A stretch of DNA of 64,000 nucleotides from Dorea_D hominis (GCF_014287705.1 NZ_JACOOY010000001.1:186001-250000); one strand, 5' to 3'. Shown: positions 46,530 to 55,096, counted from the first letter of the stretch. The notes: generated from the letters alone by a model not told the origin. Translations and numbers: made by a program.

Positions 46530-46925
46530 TCATGAAAAACTAAATTCAAACTCCAGCACACCGTGCAAGAGTGCCTGTTTCGTAGTGGTGTCCGGAAGGA
46601 TCCTCTGTTCAGCAAGCTTTACTGACCAGCTAAAGTTCCGTGTGTGTTCTAAGCTCCGGCACAACTCTTTTATACTCAGCATGATCTGAGAGACCGTACC
46701 GCGCTTTCTCGGATTGTCGTGCCAGACATGGACCGTCTGACTCACTTTTCCGATGATCGCGTCCTTCGTGTCCTGATCCGCCTGCGTAGTTGCTCCGAGA
46801 TATACAAATGGATACGCCGTTCCTTCCGGCGGCAAAAAGGTGTCGTAAACACCAATGCCTGTATTTTTATATTTTTCTTTCAGCGCGATCAGCAGTGCGC
46901 TGAATATTTCCTGCTGCGGATCCAT
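46530..46925 (-). CDS. Tail terminator-type protein (DUF3168-like)
   Basis: 131 residues. Begins with a helix (QEIFSALLIALKEKY) followed by YPFVYLGATTQAD and QTVHVWH, a pattern of DUF3168/tail-completion proteins that cap the tail tube. Position between the HK97-gp10 protein and the tail tube gene supports it. Ends 14 bases before the tail tube start. Confidence 0.72.
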   Translation of the reverse strand: MDPQQEIFSALLIALKEKYKNTGIGVYDTFLPPEGTAYPFVYLGATTQADQDTKDAIIGKVSQTVHVWHDNPRKRGTVSQIMLSIKELCRSLEHTRNFSWSVKLAEQRILPDTTTKQALLHGVLEFEFSFS

Positions 46926-46929
46926 TCTC

Positions 46930-47265
46930 TCACCTCACCAGTTCATTTAAATCTTTGACAAATTTCTTCTTCTGCTCATCGTAAGCGGGCTTCAGATAAG
47001 GCTGCGCCTCCATGAATCGTGTACCGTATTCAACGTAAGCTGCATAGTCTGCCGCAGGCTCTACCTCTGCTGTCATTCCATTGTCTGTAACATCCAGTCC
47101 AATACTTCGTTTTAAATTACCCGAATCAACCGGCGCATTTTTCTGTGTCTTCCCTTGCAACTCTGCGCCGTTCCTTCTTACGACTGTTCGCACTGCTCCG
47201 AGGTCCATATTCCGCTTAAGTTTCGCCTCCAGCTTGTCAAAGCCGTCTATCCTTACTCCTGCCAC
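46930..47265 (-). CDS. HK97-gp10-family head-tail joining protein
   Basis: 111 residues: GFDKLEAKLKRN, KNAPVDSGNLKRSI and ADYAAYVEYGTRFMEAQPYLKPA split across residues ~72-95 are the HK97 gp10 signature. Helps connect head and tail. Overlaps the neighbour upstream by one base and is 4 bases ahead of the next. Confidence 0.88.
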   Translation of the reverse strand: MAGVRIDGFDKLEAKLKRNMDLGAVRTVVRRNGAELQGKTQKNAPVDSGNLKRSIGLDVTDNGMTAEVEPAADYAAYVEYGTRFMEAQPYLKPAYDEQKKKFVKDLNELVR

Positions 47266-47567
47266 TACAATACCTCCGATACGACAAAAGACTGCTTCGT
47301 CCGCAGTCTTCTGCTCATGTCAACTGTATAAATCTTCTTTCCAATCCGTATCCTGTCAAACGGATCTAAGTAATGATTCTGTAAATGTATGGTCAAACTT
47401 CCCTGTTTCAGCCCACCGTACACTAACTGCATTGTCTCTGTTCCGGTATCCATCACAGATGCCATCAGCTCAGTTTCGCTTACATGCTCATCTTCATAAT
47501 CGCCTGTATTCGGATCATACTCACCGGATGTGATCATCTGCATAAAAACAGGTGTATCATATCTCAC
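47265..47567 (-). CDS. Head-tail adaptor / closure protein
   Basis: 100 residues, SPP1 gp16-like: MRYDTPVFMQMI, then a beta-rich body with LTIHLQNHYLDPFDRIRIGKK, shown in part, and ending VVSEVL. Such stopper proteins close the connector after packaging. Overlaps the upstream connector gene by 4 bases (ATGA). Confidence 0.75.
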   Translation of the reverse strand: MRYDTPVFMQMITSGEYDPNTGDYEDEHVSETELMASVMDTGTETMQLVYGGLKQGSLTIHLQNHYLDPFDRIRIGKKIYTVDMSRRLRTKQSFVVSEVL

Positions 47568-47890
47568 AGAAACCTCACCTTGCCTTTCGTTATCTCTTTC
47601 TGGTTGTCCAGATATGAACGGATATCATCCATATATCCGGCAAAATCATTATCAGACCAGGAAAGGCTTTCTCCCTCTACGGTATGAGAAGAAAGCCCTT
47701 CTGATCCAATCCGGTTGAATCGTATGATTGCAACGTCCAGAATGATATAATTCAGTTCTTCAGGAGGTTCGATCCCGCCAAGCAAAAGTTTCAGCCGGCT
47801 CTTTGCTGCAGTTAAAATCAACTGCAGCTTTTTGTCCTGGCTTACATCTTCTTCCGGCAAGCCGAGCAATGCTTTCAGATTATCCAGCAT
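47564..47890 (-). CDS. Head-tail connector protein (gp6/gp15-like)
   Basis: 108 residues from ATG 47890 (TTGGAGGG upstream; a TTG five codons earlier lies in the RBS). Helical: LKALLGLPEEDVSQDKKLQLI and LNYIILDVAIIRFNRIGSEGL fit phage connector (Phage_connect_1) proteins that bind under the portal. The portal itself is missing from the element. Confidence 0.78.
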   Translation of the reverse strand: MLDNLKALLGLPEEDVSQDKKLQLILTAAKSRLKLLLGGIEPPEELNYIILDVAIIRFNRIGSEGLSSHTVEGESLSWSDNDFAGYMDDIRSYLDNQKEITKGKVRFL

Positions 47891-47908
47891 AGCCTGTCCC
47901 TCCAAACT

Positions 47909-48652
47909 TTACTCTCCTACGCTCACGACTACATCACCGGAACGAACGGCTTTGTAATTCTGATCACATTCAACCAGAGTGATGTGATGAGAGGCAGTTG
48001 ACGCAATCTCAGATTCGCCATCCCATTTAGTCCAGTTCTTCACATCCATTCCGCAAGTTACATTTGTAGCAGATGCCGCATCCTTATATTTCCAGCTATT
48101 TCTCGGAGACATCAACTGTTCTTTCACAGACAGTTTTGTCAGTCCTGCTCCTGAACCAGCTTCTGATGTTACATCCAGCGTTCCTAATGTCTGTGTATCA
48201 GAGCTACCGACTGAAATATAAGCAATTGCATCCAGATATTCACAGAAAAGACGTAAGCCCATGATTGCAAAGTTATCAGAAATCATACGTCCGTAAGTGC
48301 CCTCTGTATGGAATCCGATAAAGCCTGTCTCCGCATCCGTTGTAAATGCAAGGCCGGCTCTTGCGAACTCTGAATCTCCCGGATCAACATAGTATGCAGC
48401 AAGGTTGTTGAGCGGTGTCGCAACTACAACATTCTGCGGAATCTCAGATGTAATAAACACAACGTCTGCTCCAAGGAAATCTGTCATATACTTAAATCCA
48501 AACGCTGTCTGCAGAGTGATGTCAGCAGCTCCAAGGTATTTATACACATCCAGCGTATTTACCCATACAGCAACACCAGTAGCTCTAACCGTTGTACCTC
48601 GTCCTTTTGTCGTCTTCGCTCTTGTCTGCTTCGCTGGAACTTCGTGGCGATT
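47909..48652 (-). pseudogene. Major capsid protein, C-terminal remnant
   Basis: The open frame spans at most 247 codons; recognisable capsid sequence starts about at RATGVAVWVNTLDVYKYLG (near 48590) and continues through ADVVFITSEIP and LFCEYLDAIAYISVG to the end. Phage capsid proteins of this type have about 300-400 residues, so the N-terminal part is gone. There is no RBS or start codon; GTG 48547 is internal. The upstream DNA belongs to the unrelated gene at 48559-48825 in another frame, showing a deletion joint at about 48580-48610. Confidence 0.82.
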
Positions 48653-48825
48653 TTATTTCTTTCAGCCTTATCTTCTGCAAACTCCAATTCGTGTAAAAAG
48701 TCCTGCAGCCTCTTGTCTTCTTTTCCAACAGCTTCACGAGCCATCTCATACTCTGACTTAACCTGATCAATATAATTTAAGAATCCCTGTAACAGTTCGG
48801 AAGGCTGTCTTTGCGTGTTTTTCAC
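48559..48825 (-). pseudogene. Truncated phage early protein fused at the deletion joint
   Basis: 88 codons from GTG 48825 (GTGA overlap with the previous gene). It resembles a ~120-residue Firmicute phage protein of unknown role (LLQGFLNYIDQVKSEYEMA, HELEFAEDKAERNKIATK split pieces, RRRQKDEVQRLE). After RLE the frame enters capsid DNA and ends as LLVLLYG. The missing C-terminus and the sudden change in homology mark a deletion. Confidence 0.7.
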
Positions 48826-49685
48826 TTTGCGTCACCTTCTTTCTCCGGTACACCCAACAGTCCCCTTTCCAGTTTCTCCATGTTATAATCACGCCCCGAA
48901 AAATTATTTGCCTTATTCTTCTGTCCGGATCCGGGCTTTCTTTTTCCTGTTTTCAGTTCGTAGAATCCTTTATATCCTCCCGCCGTAGCCTTCTTAACGA
49001 TAGCGATCTGTTCCTCTGCCTTGTCGCTCAGTGTTTTCAGATCATCCCTCAGAGCCTGTATCTGTTCCGGAAGGATTTCTCCATAATTATGTTCACGGAC
49101 AAGAAGGTACATCTGAAAAGCCTGTTCAAGTTCTGGATGTTGAAATGCTATATTATTATTTTTATTATTTACTTTACTTTTCTTTGTGTCATTTTTCTCG
49201 GAATTTAATGAGTTTTTCCCGGAAAAATCCTTGTATTTTCCGGAATTTTCTTCAAAAAGTGTGCACTTAATAAAAGGTTCTGTATCTTCTTCATTTAGAA
49301 GCCAGTACCTGCCTACTTCTAACGGCGTTCTACTCTTTCGCATTCTTTCTTTAATACCAAGCTGATACCGCCTCTGTATCCCGGCAGAGGTCAAGACCTT
49401 GTCCAAACTAAAAAGTGTGTTATCAAACAGTGACCGTTTTAGCAGGAAGTTCAAGACCTGCTTCACCTTATTCTGATCTATCCCGAGTTCATCGGAAATG
49501 ATATATTCAAAATCATCATCCACCTTGATGTAATATCCCTGACGATAGATCTCGCACAGCAAGAATAAATAAATCAATACTCCATCGGATTTGTATCTTG
49601 CTTTCAAAATCCGAATCTTATTATCTTCAAAAAAATCTATATCAAATGGAAAGTAAAGAAGGCCTTTTAGTCTCGGTCTCGCCAT
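48822..49685 (-). CDS. Phage replication initiator-like protein (DUF4373 / Lin1244-type)
   Basis: 287 residues. N-terminal ~110 residues (YFPFDIDFFEDNKIRILKAR, LIYLFLLCEIYRQGYYI in parts) form the winged-helix Lin1244/DUF4373 domain; a low-complexity Lys/Asn linker (~150-180) follows; the C-terminal DnaB-2/DnaD-like segment holds the YxxxI-type GGYKGFYELKTGK. Likely loads the replicative helicase at the phage origin. Start GCCATGTCG-side ATG with AAAGAAGG upstream. Confidence 0.75.
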   Translation of the reverse strand: MARPRLKGLLYFPFDIDFFEDNKIRILKARYKSDGVLIYLFLLCEIYRQGYYIKVDDDFEYIISDELGIDQNKVKQVLNFLLKRSLFDNTLFSLDKVLTSAGIQRRYQLGIKERMRKSRTPLEVGRYWLLNEEDTEPFIKCTLFEENSGKYKDFSGKNSLNSEKNDTKKSKVNNKNNNIAFQHPELEQAFQMYLLVREHNYGEILPEQIQALRDDLKTLSDKAEEQIAIVKKATAGGYKGFYELKTGKRKPGSGQKNKANNFSGRDYNMEKLERGLLGVPEKEGDAK

Positions 49686-49700
49686 GTCGCACCTTCTTTC

Positions 49701-50135
49701 CTAATTCGCATATTCCTCCACTGTCACATCCAGTCCTTCTATTGCCGAATATGCTTTCTTAGCTGCCACCAGAACAATCTGCGTGTCATCGTGGTAAGCT
49801 ACGCCATTCAACGCATCTGCTACAACCTTTACGATGTTGTCCACATCTGGCTTCTTAAGCGGAAGTTCTTTTCCCTCCAACATAAGTGCAGCACGCTTTT
49901 TGCTTGTACTCTTCGGAGGGGAGAATCTGGCTACGATCCGAAGTGTTACCGGCTTTCCCTGTTCCAGGAACATTCCGCCGCATGCATTCAAGAACTGGTT
50001 CTTAATATAATTTTCATACAGCAGGTCTTTTTCCGGTGTGTAAGACATTGTATTTCCGGTATGTTTATTCCGGACTGTCTTCGCTCTCGCTTTACCCTGT
50101 GGTTTTCCCGGCACATGAAATGTCACTGATTTCAC
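49701..50135 (-). CDS. rusA: RusA-family Holliday junction resolvase
   Basis: 144 residues from GTG 50135 (AAAGGAG upstream). N-terminal FHVPGKPQGKARAKT, and the catalytic run KKPDVDNIVKVVADALNG with Asp residues at about 94-97, followed by YHDDTQI. It cuts Holliday junctions formed by recombination or replication. Belongs with recT and yqaJ in this element. Confidence 0.92.
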   Translation of the reverse strand: MKSVTFHVPGKPQGKARAKTVRNKHTGNTMSYTPEKDLLYENYIKNQFLNACGGMFLEQGKPVTLRIVARFSPPKSTSKKRAALMLEGKELPLKKPDVDNIVKVVADALNGVAYHDDTQIVLVAAKKAYSAIEGLDVTVEEYAN

Positions 50136-50244
50136 TGGCTGCTCCTTTCTTCCTGCGGATGCTGAATTGCTTCAGATCATCCACAGGACATCTGCATGGT
50201 TTACAAGTTACTTTTGTGATACACTTCCATAGGAAGTTGCAAGC

Positions 50245-50985
50245 TTAAGCAATTATCGTAATTTTATGTTCCTCAATCTGATCACTTAATTCATATTCCA
50301 GATAATCTTTAATTTTCTTCATAACTACATTCTTCCACAAACCACCATCGGCTTCTACCAGTTTAAATGCCGGTCCCCTGTCATTATCTTTAATGCGGAA
50401 TATATAAGAACTCTCTGGCTGTTCGATTTCCGCAAATGTACGATATGGTCTAAGTTTTACCGGATTCGGCACGATTACATCACTCAGTTCTACACCCGCT
50501 TTAATCGTCGTTTTTTGTGAAACTCCATCATCAGAATAATTTGCTGTTGTTCCAGATTTGATATTCCCAGATACCTGCATAATAGTAAGCAGATCCTCTG
50601 TCTGTAAAAAGTTTGACTGCAATTCTATCAGAAAACGTTCCTGATCATAATAATTGTCAAATGCAAATTCATTTACGATTGCTTCTGCAACCATTAAACT
50701 TTCTCTTTTTCTCTCATCGATTAACCCTGAATACAAGCTCACTCTGGTTGGGCTTACTACATGGAGAATAGATGTTTCTCTTAATTCTTCTGGTTTCCCC
50801 TTAATGTAATCTACTAATGCTGTCAATGTATTTACCGAAAGGCTACTTGCCATAGGGAATCTGTGATATCTGACGAGATCTCTTGTACAATATGTACTTC
50901 CTTCTATCTCCACAATTTTCGGTTCCATACTCTTTTCTTTCAATCCTGTAATGTACTGCAATGCGTCTCTTAATCCTTCTACCAT
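50245..50985 (-). CDS. Conserved phage protein, function unknown
   Basis: 246 residues; LRDALQYITGLKEKSMEPK, STYCTRDLVRYH, ELQSNFLQTEDLLTIMQVSG and VIVPNPVKLRPYRTF in parts. It matches a common Firmicute phage protein next to recT but has no known domain. Likely cytoplasmic, acting in early phage DNA metabolism (by position only). RBS AGGAGGAATT precedes ATG 50985. Confidence 0.65.
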   Translation of the reverse strand: MVEGLRDALQYITGLKEKSMEPKIVEIEGSTYCTRDLVRYHRFPMASSLSVNTLTALVDYIKGKPEELRETSILHVVSPTRVSLYSGLIDERKRESLMVAEAIVNEFAFDNYYDQERFLIELQSNFLQTEDLLTIMQVSGNIKSGTTANYSDDGVSQKTTIKAGVELSDVIVPNPVKLRPYRTFAEIEQPESSYIFRIKDNDRGPAFKLVEADGGLWKNVVMKKIKDYLEYELSDQIEEHKITIIA

Positions 50986-50999
50986 CTACCAATTCCTCC

Positions 51000-51425
51000 T
51001 TATGCTTTCTTCCTCAAATCAACAACTTTATTTTCGACAATTTCACCCGTAGTTGCATCTACTTTGTTTCCATCCACTTCCACTACGCTTTCAGGGACAA
51101 CTACCGGCACGTCATTTATAGACATCTGCCCCGGTATCTGGTTTCCCATTTCAACGGCTTCTACTTCTCCGGTCTGCAGGTTTTTACCCATACTAAATGC
51201 TGTGACAGCTCCAAGTGCCGGTGCAAGCGTTGTCTTTGTCTGTACACCGGTAGCAACAAAGTTACGCTCTGCATTTGGTTTAAATGCAATTGTAACTGTA
51301 ATTTTTCTTGCAGCACCGGCATCCGTGTTAGGATTTTGAATGTTCTCTGTTACCTCTTCAATGGCCCTGTTCACCTGTGCAGAAAATGCTCCATTTGCAA
51401 ATTTCTCTAAATCTACATGTTTCAT
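51000..51425 (-). CDS. Phage protein annotated elsewhere as replication terminator protein
   Basis: 141 residues from ATG 51425 (GGAGGTACAT upstream; GTG one codon earlier is possible). Begins KHVDLEKFANGAFSAQVNRAIEEV in parts, with KITVTIAFKPN and VDATTGEIVENKVV. Small phage proteins of this form are commonly labelled replication terminator protein, but no experimental basis is visible here. It follows recT by 16 bases. Confidence 0.6.
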   Translation of the reverse strand: MKHVDLEKFANGAFSAQVNRAIEEVTENIQNPNTDAGAARKITVTIAFKPNAERNFVATGVQTKTTLAPALGAVTAFSMGKNLQTGEVEAVEMGNQIPGQMSINDVPVVVPESVVEVDGNKVDATTGEIVENKVVDLRKKA

Positions 51426-51444
51426 CACTTATGTACCTCCTGTG

Positions 51445-52377
51445 TTATTTATTGAAAAACTCCGACTCAATATCGGAGGAATCCCCCTGTGCCTCTTCCG
51501 CATCTATGTGTACTTCCTGCAACTCCTGATCCACAACCACGTCAGCTGCTTCTGCATCAGTTGTGTTATTTTCTACATAATCTACAGATCCATCTTCCTG
51601 AATAACTGCCATGTCTTTATCAATTGCCTTCTGCAGATCGATACTCATGGTTCCCCATTTACTGATCAACTGACGAAGCATTGTTTTGTGCGCCATACCA
51701 TCAAAATCCTTGAACCAGAAGGAAGAATATTTCCATAAATCTTTTTCTGGAATTTTCCCCTGTTCTAACAGTTCCAACGATTTTGCTCCACCATTCTTAT
51801 AGAAAGCAAACGAATATTTTTCTGCATGTGCCAACATTTTCTGTTTCGACCAATAAATGCTATGTCTATATCCATTCACTTCCTCGAACATTGCATAATA
51901 TCCGATTGTCGGAGTGCTTTCTCTTTCGTAGTCATCTTCGATCAGATTTACTTCCAGTTCTTCTTCCAGCGGATTATAAGAAATCAATTCTCCTTCTTTT
52001 ATAGAAACAACATTGATCTTTTTGTATACCCCACTTCTCTTAGCCAACTGAATATATCCCTTATATCCGAGCTGAAACTGTGCTTCCTTACATCCCTTTT
52101 TCTTATTGTCGAATGGGACCATATAAAACTGTCCAAGCTGTGGCGACGGCGAAAGATTCAAGGCCTCTCCTAGCAATGCTGCTGATAAAATACTTGGATT
52201 TGTACACTCCTGCAATGCCGGAGTTGTCTGGACTGCAGATACAATACTGGAAATGAATCTTGTTCCGTTCTTTCCGCCAACCACACTGTTAATCTGCTTT
52301 TTAACAGCATCCTGCGTCAGATAAGCTGTTAAGCCAGTCTTTGCCGTTTTCTTTACCAAACTGTTACTTACTGCCAT
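51445..52377 (-). CDS. recT: Single-strand annealing protein RecT
   Basis: 310 residues from ATG 52377 (AAGGTGG upstream; TTG seven codons earlier lies in the RBS). RecT signatures: NPSILSAALLGEALNLSPSP, LGQFYMVPF, QLGYKGYIQLAKRSG and FDGMAHKTMLRQLISKWG in parts. The C-terminal 40 residues are acidic. With the YqaJ exonuclease it carries out phage recombination. Contact with single-stranded DNA in the cytoplasm. Confidence 0.93.
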   Translation of the reverse strand: MAVSNSLVKKTAKTGLTAYLTQDAVKKQINSVVGGKNGTRFISSIVSAVQTTPALQECTNPSILSAALLGEALNLSPSPQLGQFYMVPFDNKKKGCKEAQFQLGYKGYIQLAKRSGVYKKINVVSIKEGELISYNPLEEELEVNLIEDDYERESTPTIGYYAMFEEVNGYRHSIYWSKQKMLAHAEKYSFAFYKNGGAKSLELLEQGKIPEKDLWKYSSFWFKDFDGMAHKTMLRQLISKWGTMSIDLQKAIDKDMAVIQEDGSVDYVENNTTDAEAADVVVDQELQEVHIDAEEAQGDSSDIESEFFNK

Positions 52378-52381
52378 ATTT

Positions 52382-53254
52382 TTATTCCACCTTTCCAAAT
52401 CTTAAATGATTTTCTTTCATATAATCACGCAGAGCCATCAACTGCTCTTTCGTTCCCCATACACGGAAGTCCAAACACATCAGGTTTTCTTTTTCAACTG
52501 TTGCTTCCGGCGCTGTATCCTCTGCTGTTGTAACCTCTGCTGCATCTGCCGCCGCAACCGGCTCTGCGTTCTGCGCTGCCAGTTCTGCTGCTTTTCTTTC
52601 TTCTTCCGCTTTCTCTTTGGCGAGACGTGCTTCCTCTTTCCGCTTCTGGATATCCGCAAGCTCCTGTCCTTTCCGGATTGCCTGTGTAAGATCCAGTGTC
52701 TTCTTATAGACTTCCAATGCTTCAAAACTGAACTCCTGAAGATGATTGATCGTTCCAACCTCTTCGCCGATCCGGTACATGATATCCTTCATCTGGCTTT
52801 CTACCTTGGATAATGGCACAGATGCATTTAGCCATTTTTCATCCCAGATCATTTCGACTGTTACGAAATTCTGAAAACCAATTGTCTTAAATAATTCCTG
52901 TACTTCTTTTCGCTTTTCTTCCCGTTTCATCTGCTCGACTTCTTTAATCTGTGCATCAATCAGCTTAGCCGGTTCATCGATCAGTACAGTGACTTCTTTT
53001 AACTGTTTTTCAAACCGATTATACGGTTCCATACACAGCTTTTTGACTCTCTTGCGTTCGTCTTCAAATGCAGCCTTTAGCTTATTCAGGTTTGCTCTGT
53101 CCTGTTTTGCTTCTTTAATAGAGTTCTCTGTAAATACAAGTCCTCTGTAGTCTTCCATCATGGCTGCGATTCCGGCTTTGATTTCTTCATGGTTCCACTC
53201 GATTTCCCGCACGAATCCATCTTCCTGCGGACTTAAAATCTTTAATTCCAACAT
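52382..53254 (-). CDS. DUF1351 phage protein
   Basis: 290 residues with long helices in the middle (ENSIKEAKQDRANLNKLKAAFEDERKRV in parts, about 45-110), characteristic of DUF1351. An Ala/Glu-rich linker (~215-260) leads to a C-terminal segment with CLDFRVWGTKEQLMALRDYM. Usually found between recT and the YqaJ exonuclease, as here; probably a recombination helper (inference). Overlaps the RecT leader by few bases. Confidence 0.85.
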   Translation of the reverse strand: MLELKILSPQEDGFVREIEWNHEEIKAGIAAMMEDYRGLVFTENSIKEAKQDRANLNKLKAAFEDERKRVKKLCMEPYNRFEKQLKEVTVLIDEPAKLIDAQIKEVEQMKREEKRKEVQELFKTIGFQNFVTVEMIWDEKWLNASVPLSKVESQMKDIMYRIGEEVGTINHLQEFSFEALEVYKKTLDLTQAIRKGQELADIQKRKEEARLAKEKAEEERKAAELAAQNAEPVAAADAAEVTTAEDTAPEATVEKENLMCLDFRVWGTKEQLMALRDYMKENHLRFGKVE

Positions 53255-53264
53255 AAAATACCTC

Positions 53265-53924
53265 CTATATTATCGGGATGGTTCGCGGAGGCATCCTGTC
53301 GCTCTCCACGAATCCCCAAAATTTCTTTTCTTCCCGAAGTAGCATGGCAAGATCCTCTTCCACTTCTGAGCGTTCTATAAAATAATGCCTGACTGCGGTC
53401 TGCCTTTCGCCGCCCCAGTCTGTATTCAAATGTGCTCTTAAGACTACGAACTGCCAGCCGGTAACTAGCAAATAATGCAGTATCTGCGTGTAATAGTTGT
53501 CCGGGATACGCTTTTTCCATTTCTCGTACTGTGTAGATCGTAAAATATTGGTGGTCTTGATCTCCAATATTCCTTTTCGACCGTTCTGGTCTGTCAGCTC
53601 TCCATCTAAGGAAGCCTGCATGAATGGATATTTCTTACTCTGCAATATCCGGAATTCATGATGCTCCACTTCGTATTCCGGATAATCCAGTTTGAAAAGC
53701 TCACGTATATACTCCTCCGCTTTTTTTCCATAAATCACATAAGGCTTGTCCGATATATCTTCCGGTACTGTCCTTCCGGTTTTTTCTTCAAACAGATCGA
53801 TATTACTTTTATATGGATTCTTTCCCATAACTGCACTGGCATCACTGCCGCCTATTCCATTCATTCTGCCTTTCAGCCAATGTTCTTCATCTTCAAAATC
53901 GTAGATCTTAAAAATATCATTCAT
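53265..53924 (-). CDS. YqaJ viral recombinase (lambda Exo-type nuclease)
   Basis: 219 residues. GIGGSDASAVMGKNPY (~22-37) is the YqaJ entry motif; PD-(D/E)xK catalytic residues are in QASLDGE (~102) and GILEIKTTN (~117). QILHYLLVTGW follows. Degrades one DNA strand to create the single-stranded ends for RecT. Its start overlaps the 42-residue zinc protein by 8 bases. Confidence 0.9.
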   Translation of the reverse strand: MNDIFKIYDFEDEEHWLKGRMNGIGGSDASAVMGKNPYKSNIDLFEEKTGRTVPEDISDKPYVIYGKKAEEYIRELFKLDYPEYEVEHHEFRILQSKKYPFMQASLDGELTDQNGRKGILEIKTTNILRSTQYEKWKKRIPDNYYTQILHYLLVTGWQFVVLRAHLNTDWGGERQTAVRHYFIERSEVEEDLAMLLREEKKFWGFVESDRMPPRTIPII

Positions 53925-54045
53925 GCTTGCTTCCTGATCTGCCTTTCACCTGTAATTCTTTCTTGTACTCTTCACATTCCTGGCACTCACATTTTTCGCC
54001 CGGATCAAGATTCGCCCCGCAAAAAGGACATTCATTGTAATACAT
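53917..54045 (-). CDS. 42-residue zinc-ribbon microprotein
   Basis: Too short for usual gene cutoffs. Has CPFCG (~6-10), CEC (~19-21) and CEEYKK (~24), a four- to five-cysteine zinc-ribbon pattern. ATG 54045 has a strong GGAGGAAGGAG upstream and abuts the TAA of the DUF3846 gene; its stop overlaps the yqaJ start by 8 bases, so it is coupled on both sides. Role unknown, perhaps contacting DNA or a partner nuclease. Confidence 0.72.
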   Translation of the reverse strand: MYYNECPFCGANLDPGEKCECQECEEYKKELQVKGRSGSKHE

Positions 54046-54414
54046 TTATTCTTCTCCTTCCTCCAATATCGGAAAATCATTCAAAAGCTTATCCATCCAC
54101 TGCCTTGCATCACTTTCCGTAAATCCGGTAAAATCCTCACCGACTACCAGCGCAAGAAGGACATCTCCCGCGATTGGATTGCCATGCTCCTGTGTGCCGT
54201 AAAAGTAGCTGCCAACTACATTTAACGGTAACCTCTTCCAGAGTCCTTCCTCATCCACCAGCATGATCACCGGTGCCTTATAATACTCGTACATGATCTT
54301 TGTATGTACTGTTTCAAAATGTCCGCCGAGTTCTTTCTGAATGGCTTTATAATCACTCATATTGATGTCGATCATGCGGATTTTATTATCTGTCGTGATT
54401 TTCAGTGTTTTCAT
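54046..54414 (-). CDS. DUF3846-domain phage protein
   Basis: 122 residues; MKTLKITTDNKI, then AIQKELGGHFETVH and VDEEGLWKRLPLN-VGSYFYG, GNPIAGDVLLA, ending FPILEEGEE. This pattern fits DUF3846, found in phages and mobile elements, function unknown. Last codons meet the next microprotein ATG. Confidence 0.78.
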   Translation of the reverse strand: MKTLKITTDNKIRMIDINMSDYKAIQKELGGHFETVHTKIMYEYYKAPVIMLVDEEGLWKRLPLNVVGSYFYGTQEHGNPIAGDVLLALVVGEDFTGFTESDARQWMDKLLNDFPILEEGEE

Positions 54415-54502
54415 ATTTGACTAATTTCCTTTCTTCGTTTAAAATACAATTGACTAATTTCTTTTGTGCCGGATTCGGGTTCTTCCCTTTCTGGCACTCT
54501 TT

Positions 54503-54742
54503 TTATATGCTTTTAAAATACTGTGCCTGTCCGGCTTCGACTCTTAATCCGGAAGTTCCGATCTCCAGATTGTACGGACCGGCTGCTGCATCATTGGTAT
54601 ATCCAAATACATCACCGTCCAGCACCTGCACCGACACATGCCGGATACCATGCTTCGCAGCCACTCTCCGGATGTCTTTCATCGCCCGGACTACATCTGC
54701 ATCTGTAGCAAATCCAAGCCATTTTTCTTTCATGCTCTGCAC
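54503..54742 (-). CDS. Small phage protein, unknown
   Basis: 79 residues from GTG 54742 (GAAGGTG five bases ahead); ATG 54733 is an alternative. Sequence KDIRRVAAKHGIRHVSVQVLDGDVFGYTN, in parts, suggests a small alpha/beta fold. Not recognised. The 88-base gap to the next gene shows no other feature. Confidence 0.5.
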   Translation of the reverse strand: MQSMKEKWLGFATDADVVRAMKDIRRVAAKHGIRHVSVQVLDGDVFGYTNDAAAGPYNLEIGTSGLRVEAGQAQYFKSI

Positions 54743-54757
54743 TTTTTCACCTTCTCT

Positions 54758-54901
54758 TTAATAAAATGTCATAAATATCACCACCCAGAATCCAACTACT
54801 GACACGCCGATCAGCGCTACCAGGATTCCGAGAATCCAGCAGAATACTTTGTACGCCATCTGCTTTCTTCTTTTGTATCTTTTAATTCCCTGCTCTCTCA
54901 T
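54758..54901 (-). CDS. 47-residue membrane microprotein
   Basis: Basic head (RYKRRKQMAYK) and one membrane segment (~19-46). Starts at ATG 54901, sharing one base with the stop of the upstream microprotein (TGATG), so translation is probably coupled. Function unknown. Confidence 0.5.
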   Translation of the reverse strand: MREQGIKRYKRRKQMAYKVFCWILGILVALIGVSVVGFWVVIFMTFY

Positions 54902-55014
54902 CAATATCCAATAAAGAGCCAGTGGAGAAACATCAAAACTGCCGCCGCGTAACAGGACAGACAGATCAGCAGTGCACTCTGCGTCGCTTCGCTCATTTTT
55001 CTCTTTCTTCTCAT
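54901..55014 (-). CDS. 37-residue membrane microprotein
   Basis: Basic head RRKRKMSEA and one membrane segment (~12-33). AAAGGAGA precedes ATG 55014 at ideal spacing, the strongest sign that it is real. Function unknown. Confidence 0.55.
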   Translation of the reverse strand: MRRKRKMSEATQSALLICLSCYAAAVLMFLHWLFIGY

Positions 55015-55044
55015 GCTCTATCTCCTTTCTGATCTTATACAGAT

Positions 55045-55083
55045 CTTGTTTAAAACCTTGTTTGACCTTGTTTAAAGCTTGTC
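55045..55083. repeat. CTTGTTT short direct repeats
   Basis: CTTGTTT at 55045-55051, 55057-55063 and 55067-55073, plus CTTGTC at 55078-55083, spaced 12, 10 and 11 bp. CTTGTT is also the half-site of the operators at 56763-56837, so these may be extra repressor or initiator sites. Confidence 0.45.
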
Positions 55084-55096
55084 TTACTTTAACCGC

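Noticed and set aside
50136..50240. Possible 35-45-residue Cys-rich peptide between the 50245 gene and rusA
   Set aside because: One frame gives CKPCRCPVDDLKQF-like sequence similar to small phage peptides, but no start codon or RBS could be found, so it is not listed as a gene.
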